Below are positions 59,001 through 64,000 of a stretch of 64,000 nucleotides of DNA, piece by piece. Position 1 is the stretch's first letter, and the number at the start of each line of letters is the position of its first letter. The position numbers and the translations under genes are program-made. The stretch is from Tridacna crocea (taxonomy: Eukaryota; Mollusca; Bivalvia; Cardiida; Cardiidae): the NCBI GenBank assembly GCA_943736015.1, contig OX031060.1, positions 8,197,501 through 8,261,500 of the forward strand, written 5' to 3'. The notes under the pieces were generated by a model. It did no database searches. It was not told the origin of the DNA and saw only the letters and a program-made list of their open reading frames with translations.

Positions 59001-62000
59001 TTATTTTCTTTTCTTATAAGTTTGTTTGAATTTCTTAGTGTTCAGACGTTATAGTTTTCTGAGGTGTGTACACAGTACATTCAGTAAATTTTAGGTGATT
59101 GAAAGTCTTGACATGAATTCATTCAATTTTTCAGTCCATGGAAAGTGCTCAAAGTGTAGAACCTATGGGCAACATCCTTGTTCAGTTGACAGCGGCGCTT
59201 AGAAACCTTGCTGATGCCACTTCTAGTCGTGAAAGAATCCTCGCCTGCCATCTTCTTAACAGCCTCTGTTTGGCATCAGACTGCTTCTCTGCTGATGGGG
59301 AAATTATCCTTAATGTTTCAAGAATATTTAGGTATCAGTCCATACACTTTATTACTTCATGAATTATGTAATAGCAGGCATTAATGATCAGTTTTTGAGG
59401 GTCAATGAAAATTGATAATTTTGTTGATAAACACACCTGTTTCTAAGGTCCATAGTATAATACAAATATCAAAAATAAAGCAATAATCATAGTTACCTGC
59501 CATGGATATACTTGGATTACTGCATTTTGAAAACAGTAAGATTTCATGGTTTATACACAAGAAATGATCTAAAAGACAAAGATGTCAATGCTTGAAATAG
59601 TTTGAATGGTTTACTTACTTGTAATTTGGATATGTTCATGTCAAATCAAATTTATATTTTACTCAAGACATTTCCAAACGACAAAAATTCAGGTTTGTCC
59701 AAATAGAAAGCATTTGCAGATGACAAAATAAAAGTAACTGAAAATTTGAATTTTGTTTTGTGAAGGGTAGAAAATATTGTGGGAAAAGGAGAAAATGCTG
59801 GTTACCAGCATTTTCTCCTTTTTCCACAATGTTTTCTAAAGGCTTCTTTCTCAGGAGCAAAGACATGACTTATTGCATGTTCTAGTTGTAGACCTCCTCT
59901 GAAAACATGACAAAAGAGAGTAAATGCTAGGGCTTGATACTGTTGAGAGGGTTAATGTGCAGTATAAGTTGTAGATGCTACAAGAATTGATGGCTAGGTT
60001 CTTTAGATCTGCCACCCTGATATATATGAAATACTGTTGAAAAGCATTATATAGCCGAGAAACAAACATTTGAATGGTGCTCTGGCAAAAAGGGTTCAGT
60101 GTTTTTCCATGACGAATTAGCAAGTCAACATATAATTATAGATCCATAAAACACATTTTGTCTAAAAGCAGACTGAATCTGGTGGTAGAGTGGTCCTTTA
60201 ACAGTCTGTAAACATGCAGAAAATTTACAAATTGCAAAAAGTTTCGACCCAGATCAGCCTGCACAGACTGCTCAGGATGACCTGGATTGATACTTTTTGC
60301 ATATATGCATTAACTCTTTACCAAGGGACAAAATTTTACATTGGTCCAAATTGAAAGCACTTGCAGACGACAAAATAAACACCACTCAAAAATTGAAATT
60401 TGTTGTTAGAAGGGTAGAAGACCTTGTGGGAAAAGGAGAAAATGCTGGTTACCAGCATTTTCTCCTTTTCCCACAATGTTTTCAAAAGGTTTCTGTCCCA
60501 GGGTCTCGAAAAACAGGGATTGTTTGATAAAGAGTTAAACTTCCTTTTCAAGAGCATAGCTTATTTCTTTTTTCCTGAATTTCAGTAAAGTCACTCTTCA
60601 CACAGACTGTTGTATAGCATTGTCAGAAGAACTTATGTCATATAAAGTGTTCCTACATCTTCTGAAACGACATTTAAAAAGACAGGTAAGGAAGTTAAAC
60701 TTGAAGACTTTGTTAGAGACTGTGACTGGTGATTGCTGTTGCCTTGTTGGACAGAATAGACCAAGATCAGGCTGTACAGAATGTGTAGGCTAATCTTAGT
60801 TCTGTACTGCCTAAAATTTGTCAGTATCACTTAAACAGAGTTTTCCCTCAGCATTAAAAATTGTGGGGTCATTTGGACCTCTTGCCTCTTTAATTGAGGG
60901 CCATTTCTTTAAATAAGGGGGTTAAAATAAATTATTTAAATGGGTCTCTTGGTCTTCCAACACAGACTACAATACAGTTCACCTTTAAACTCAAAGAAAG
61001 TAAAGTCTTTCAGTAATTTTATATAAATTAATTGATTATATTGAACCAAGAATATAGTTGGATTTATGACAATTTAATCTTAGAAGCATCAATGTACTGA
61101 TGTATCTACATATTGTACTTTTGCCCATCTTAGTTTATCAAGTTATTCTGGTTCACGAAAAAAAATTAAATGACGAAGTTCCATTACCTCCAGGCTGTTT
61201 AACAAGAGGACACATATAATTGGTGCCAAAAGATAAAAAAAATATATCTAATACCAATTTGACAAGGTTTTCCATGTGTTCATCTAAATTTGTGTTTTTC
61301 TATTGTGATTCCACTGTGTGGTGGCTGTCTATAGTTTTTGCTGAGTGTATCTATTCACCACAAGACTGCTTATATACTGTGCCTGTTGGCTTAATACTTA
61401 AATCTGAAAAACTCAACAGCCAAACTCTGATAGTGCAGTTGAGTTGGTTGAATACATGACTTGAGAAGGGTCATTGGTTTGAATCCTGGGCTGGGACAAT
61501 TTCTTTCCAAGAATTGATGATAATCATTGCTACAGGGTTTATTCCTCTCTCTCATCCTTCATCATTGTTTTGACAATAGTTATGTGGGATAGCAGCTAGT
61601 GGTTTAGAAAACCGTTGTGCATAGTTGGCATGGTAAAAGAAACTCTAGGAAAGCATGGATAGGTGCATTGACTGCTATAGTATAACTGTAAAAATGTTGA
61701 AAAGGGCATTAATCACCATGCAATCAATCTAAAAAACACATTTTATAAACTTTTCAGGACATTATTGTAAGGATATGTTTTATATTGGGCAATCTGACTG
61801 CCAAGAATGATGATGCAAGAGTGAGACTGTATCAGGAAGCCAAATCATTAGATGTGATTTTAACAGTATTAAAAACTTACTTAGAGTTAGATATTAAGGT
61901 AAGAAGACACTTCACTTTAATTGGTAATGATTTTAATTGTACTTGCTATGAATACTTGAATATTTTAGCCATGCAAAGCTGAAAAACAAACAACCTGAAT

Positions 62001-64000
62001 AGTACTTTGAAATAAAGAAAAAGTTTTGTCACTGTTAGTAAGGGGAGACAAGACTAGTAATTGTAATGAGCCACACTCTAGCAAAAGGAAGCTTAATGCA
62101 TCCTTGTGATCCATTTTACCAACCAAACTGTCACATAATCATGGATCCACAATAGCCATTTTTGAAACAACCGACTTAATTATGAGGTAGACTGGACCTT
62201 GGACATACAGGTAATTGACCAGTTGCGAAAAGTTTCAGCTCAGGTCAGCCTGTGCAATCTGCGCAGGCTGACCTAAGTCAATAATTTTTGCAGATTTATT
62301 AAGCCCCCTTTGGCCAGAGCATGGCTCATTATTTCACCAACTATAAGATGAGTTTTGTTTAGATTTAGCTATACTTGTCCAAGTTGCAACGTATGATACT
62401 GTTATCTGTTGTTAATCGTTCTGAGCATTATTTTCCATCTTCCGCAGAATATCTCAACTGTCAAGTCATTACCTGTCTTTGTTTTGTTAACGCTTTAACA
62501 AAACAATCCCTGTTTTTTGCAACCCAGAGGAAGAAGCCATCTGAAAACACTGCGGGAAAGGGAGAAAATGCTGGAAACCAGCATTTTCACCTTTTCCCAC
62601 AATGTTTTCTAATTGTCAAAAGTCAAGTTTCAGTTTTTGAGTCATATTATTTTGTCATCTGCAAGTACTTTCAATTTGGGCAAGTCTAAAATTTGATGTT
62701 CGGAAACAAATTAAACAGTGATGTAGTACAAGTTTATTTGTTAAAATTGTACATTGTGGTAAAATAGATATAATGTGTATATGTACAACCAAGATTTGAA
62801 GCGTGCTTGAGAATGAAAGGGTTAGCATGAAGGATGTTTAAATTTCATTGCTTTTCTTCAAGTCACGGAGCAAAGGGGAGAAGAAAGACAAGCCAAAAAG
62901 TGACGGAAATGATACAGATGAGGGTAGCAAGACTGAAGATGTTCTCATTAAAGTGGTCCGAGTTATAGCAAACATCTCTATCAACGATACAGTGGGACCA
63001 AAAGTGGCATCCAGTTTACAATGTGTGGACTTGTTATTGAGTATTCTAGGTAGGTCTGGTATATACTTAATTTCTGTTTATGTCAGTTTAACCTTGTGCC
63101 AAACAGTCCGGTGTGTAATGACCCTAAAGAAGAAGGATTTTGAAAACTTAGTGGGAAAAGCAGAAAATGCAGGTAACAAAAGTGATGTCAAGTTTACAGT
63201 GTGTGGGTTTTGAAGTGAAATAATGGATTTAGAAAACCATCACTCCCTCTTATCTGGAGCACTGTCTGTTTATTTGTCAAAAAAAAAATCTGAGAAGACA
63301 AAATTTGTCTGAAGTTTACAGCAATGTACTCCATAGAGTATTTATCTGTTTGTCTTCATGATAAAACTGTTTACATTTGACCTAGCCAACTCCATTGATC
63401 ATGAATGCAGCAAACTAACACAGAATAGAACTACTCAATACTGCATGTAAACATGCATACATATTCATATCAAAAGAATTACATTTTTAGATATTTCATG
63501 AAGTAAAAAAATATTGTGACTTTGTTTGTCATTGTCTGCATCTTAAAGAAAGTAAAGTGAAACATTGTCAAAAGGAAAATCACTCCTGTATGAGTATTGA
63601 GTTCTTTTTCCATGATGTCAAATTAAATTTCTATATTTTTATGCCAATAGAATTGCTTTTGTTTTACCTAGGGGTAAAATTATATAAAGGTAAATTTGAA
63701 GAGAAGCACCCAAGAAATCTGTATGTCAAACTGAAAAACAATTAGTTACACCTATGCTAATTTAGTTTAAAGGTTTGATTACTGTTATACAATATCAGAT
63801 GATATTGTAGTATTTCTATATTTGGGTTAATTTTTTGCATATTTTAATTCTGCGTGGCTGTCCTATACCACAGAAAAGGCAGAAATAAAGTCCCTGCATA
63901 AAAAAGTTTGTATATCCATCCACATAAAAATTGGCCTTTTCCTCTATTCTTTTACACTGTATTTCAGATTGCCGTGATATTGAAACCAGCGAGGAGCTTG
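43568..64000 (+). CDS. ARMC2: ARMC2, armadillo repeat-containing protein 2 (5' part, 15 exons, runs off window end)
   Basis: Coding exons: 43568-43791, 44700-44769, 46648-46680, 49333-49522, 50310-50475, 51317-51432, 53718-53816, 55706-55881, 56851-56953, 58207-58379, 59135-59331, 60586-60685, 61758-61898, 62863-63049 and 63968-64000+. All phases join and all have GT-AG sites (669 codons; human about 867). The N-terminal half is disordered, Ser-rich and basic, with the ARMC2 signatures IINEARSSLKEL, KRPFTPRED and RPVSGTRLSPLD. From exon 7 on it is helical: NLLNVCKLVFKVSRNEKND, LVQLTAALRNLAD, FILGNLTAKNDDAR and DVLIKVVRVIANIS are ARM-type repeats. ARMC2 is needed for sperm axoneme assembly in mammals. 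A 5' UTR acceptor (CTTTCAG) at 43517-43523 suggests an upstream non-coding exon. Confidence 0.93.
44033..45086. other. ARMC2 intronic sequence around exon 2
   Basis: AT-rich with a T-run at 44080-44098 and no repeat match apart from exon 2 itself. No further features supported. Confidence 0.4.
45087..45822. mobile_element. Three palindromic TTAA elements, two sharing a TTAA
   Basis: 45087-45317 (-), 45314-45543 (+) and 45614-45822 (+, degenerate palindrome). The first pair is back to back and shares one TTAA. ARMC2 intron 2. Confidence 0.8.
45872..45917 (+). repeat. (ACAT)n microsatellite
   Basis: About eleven uninterrupted ACAT units in ARMC2 intron 2. Confidence 0.95.
46065..46285 (-). 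mobile_element. Palindromic TTAA element
   Basis: Nearly complete; the palindrome end reads ACATTTTGGG / CCCAAAATGT, matched on both arms where most copies have ATTGTGGG / CCCACAAT. Another paired change. Confidence 0.85.
46757..47613. mobile_element. Tandem run of palindromic TTAA elements in ARMC2 intron 3
   Basis: 46757-46984 (+), 46980-47135 (-, internally reduced), 47132-47360 (-), 47357-47585 (+), then a 28-bp right-end remnant (TTGAGATTGTGTGGTAAAGG GTTAA) to 47613. Neighbours share terminal TTAA. Confidence 0.8.
47900..48780. mobile_element. Palindromic TTAA elements, three copies of differing decay
   Basis: 47900-48065 (+) lacks most of the second arm. 48160-48395 (+) is well preserved with a T-run (48320-48338) in its right part. 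48550-48780 (-) has lost the second arm after CTGGTTACC. Confidence 0.7.
49058..49250. mobile_element. MITE with AGAGCTCCAGATAAG termini and a central hairpin
   Basis: The left AGAGCTCCAGATAAGAGGGG TGAT mirrors the right ATCACTCCCTTTATCTTGAG CTCT. The centre, CAATGTTGTGGGTACTCATT AGAATTGTC with its inverse, forms a hairpin of about 30 bp arms. It ends 83 bp before ARMC2 exon 4. A fragment of the same terminus is at 63240-63268. Confidence 0.7.
49624..50283. mobile_element. Three palindromic TTAA elements in ARMC2 intron 4
   Basis: 49624-49839 (-, first arm mostly lost), 49854-50059 (+, first arm mostly lost) and 50056-50283 (-, complete). The last two share a TTAA. The last ends 27 bp before exon 5. 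Copies one and two each lack one palindrome arm. Confidence 0.8.
50500..51295. mobile_element. Palindromic TTAA elements in ARMC2 intron 5
   Basis: 50500-50600 is a fragment, 50616-50848 (+) is complete, 50960-51140 (+) is degenerate and 51165-51295 (-) is a right half ending in GGGTTAA 22 bp before exon 6. Confidence 0.7.
51971..52199 (-). mobile_element. Palindromic TTAA element
   Basis: Complete copy (TTAACTCTTTACCACACGAG to GTGTGGTAATGGATTAA), palindrome at about 52078-52145 with one unmatched change. Confidence 0.87.
52279..52515. mobile_element. MITE, third copy of the 1732-1984 family
   Basis: Left GGGCATTCGGACATTTGGGT and inner CAGCCTTTGCC / GCCCAGGCTGATCCGAGATG; the outer right end is worn and runs into a right end of a palindromic TTAA element (GTGGTAAAGAGTTAA, 52550-52564). 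Confidence 0.6.
52626..53647. mobile_element. About 1.0-kb inverted-repeat element, AT(A)CCGTAATTTGC ends
   Basis: The left end ATACCGTAATTTGCTTAAAT TTTGGGACA is mirrored by TGTCCCAAAACATACGCAAA TTATGGTAT at the right. Inner phrases AAAAAATAATTATTTT and TCCCAAAACTT also recur on both sides. The 53191-53571 open frame has no recognisable family. Lies in ARMC2 intron 6. Confidence 0.7.
53935..54164 (-). mobile_element. Palindromic TTAA element
   Basis: Complete length but slightly worn ends (TTGAACCTTTTATC, GTAAAGAGTTACC). Arms differ at several positions. Confidence 0.78.
54506..55215. mobile_element. Three consecutive palindromic TTAA elements including a variant subtype
   Basis: 54506-54736 (+, common type), 54761-54989 (+, variant with CAAAAGGTGAAATTGCTC / GAGCAATTTCACCTTTTG) and 54986-55215 (-, common type). 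The last two share one TTAA. This juxtaposition of the two subtypes is useful for dating. Confidence 0.87.
55495..55605 (+). repeat. tRNA-like sequence with a long variable region
   Basis: CTCTTTGGCCCAGTGGTTATGG looks like an A box and GGGTTCGAATCCTGCC is an excellent B box, about 65 bp apart. Overall similar to a Leu/Ser tRNA or a SINE head. Arm pairing is not convincing by eye. Confidence 0.45.
55942..56424. mobile_element. Two palindromic TTAA elements in ARMC2 intron 8
   Basis: 55942-56163 (+, worn) and 56189-56424 (-, complete). Confidence 0.78.
57140..57480. repeat. Dispersed repeat shared with 12546-12870
   Basis: Contains GAGTTATGAGG, AAACCACGACAGAAAGA, AAAGCGCGGATGAAGATTAT and GTCACTCTGCATGGAGTGTC, all present in related form near 12.6-12.9 kb. 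The part around 57180-57280 is inverted about its centre. Confidence 0.5.
57560..57715 (-). mobile_element. Partial palindromic TTAA element
   Basis: Palindrome with GGAGAAAATTCTGG / CAAGCATTTTCTCC, cut by the start of the next element at 57715. Confidence 0.6.
57715..58062 (+). mobile_element. Second copy of the 16696-17040 element
   Basis: ACCCCTTCCCACAATGAAGTGG start, GTCTGTCTGTCCGAC stretch, T-run at 57921-57938, and CTGGTGGGGGGTATTGTCAC GTTTATTGATAGCTCTAG end. High overall similarity to 16696-17040. Inserted in the palindromic element just upstream. Confidence 0.7.
58453..58681 (+). mobile_element. Palindromic TTAA element
   Basis: Complete length with AAAATGTTGGTAACCGGCATT centre; starts 74 bp after ARMC2 exon 10. 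Confidence 0.82.
59663..59856 (-). mobile_element. Palindromic TTAA element, right end missing
   Basis: Good palindrome (59768-59835) but ends at CTTTCTCAGG without the terminal GGTTAA. Confidence 0.78.
60308..60538 (-). mobile_element. Palindromic TTAA element
   Basis: Complete copy; ends 47 bp before ARMC2 exon 12. The first arm reads GAAGACCTTGTGGG against CCCACAATGTTTTC. Confidence 0.85.
61480..61720 (+). mobile_element. SINE, near-complete
   Basis: GGTTTGAATCCTGGG (degraded B box), GATGATAATCATTGCTACAG, GTGGGATAGCAGCTAGTGG, GATAGGTGCATTGACTGC and AAAATGTTGAAAAGGGCATT AA. It ends 40 bp before ARMC2 exon 13. Confidence 0.65.
62487..62714 (+). mobile_element. Palindromic TTAA element
   Basis: Complete length, TTAACGCTTTAACAAAAC left end, GGAAACCAGCATTTTCACC centre. 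Confidence 0.8.
63090..63190 (+). mobile_element. Truncated palindromic TTAA element
   Basis: TTAACCTTGTGCCAAACAGTC and the first arm (GGGAAAAGCAGAAAATGC) are present; the second arm is missing. Confidence 0.65.
63191..63960 (+). other. ARMC2 intron 14, mostly unassigned
   Basis: Has a MITE-end fragment at 63240-63268 (CACTCCCTCTTATCTGGAGC). The remainder shows no gene or repeat match. Confidence 0.4.

Overview
The window is animal nuclear DNA. It is AT-rich, has intron-containing genes with GT-AG splice sites, and is dense with mobile-element remnants. The repeat families (several palindromic MITEs, tRNA-derived SINEs, and 1.1-1.7 kb non-coding elements built of roughly 156-165 bp tandem units) together with the divergent protein sequences point to a mollusc, most likely a bivalve. 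I cannot name the species from sequence alone.

Layout. 1-1003 is the 5' end of a Ty3/gypsy-type LTR retrotransposon on the minus strand (Gag plus LTR), inserted in a mariner transposase whose C-terminal half survives at 1004-1395. 3249-5926 (+) holds the last two coding exons of a ZMPSTE24 CAAX protease. Its terminal exon has a decayed second copy at 6771-6866, followed by a minisatellite whose unit matches an 11-codon piece of that exon. 7.5-17 kb is repeat territory. 17282-18370 (-) is an intronless, divergent class A GPCR. 20.9-28.9 kb is a decayed non-LTR retrotransposon (-) between two oppositely oriented copies of a 165-bp-unit element. 30446-36223 (-) is a complete six-exon PSMG1 (proteasome assembly chaperone 1). 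39.4-42.8 kb holds three inverted-repeat elements. 43568-64000 (+) is the 5' three quarters of ARMC2 (armadillo repeat-containing 2), with 15 coding exons, cut by the window edge.

The dominant repeat is a roughly 228-bp element bounded by TTAA, with short terminal inverted repeats and a central near-perfect palindrome of about 66 bp. I count about 60 intact or decayed copies, in both orientations, in most introns of ZMPSTE24, PSMG1 and ARMC2, often head to tail and sharing one TTAA. TTAA ends followed by CCC suggest a piggyBac-like MITE. Some copies carry matched substitutions on both palindrome arms.

The host genes show no operon or pathway link: nuclear envelope/ER prenyl-protein processing (ZMPSTE24), signalling (GPCR), 20S proteasome assembly (PSMG1) and, by homology, axoneme/sperm flagellum biology (ARMC2). 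All exon limits below were set by hand from reading frame, splice signals and remembered family similarity; no alignment was run.
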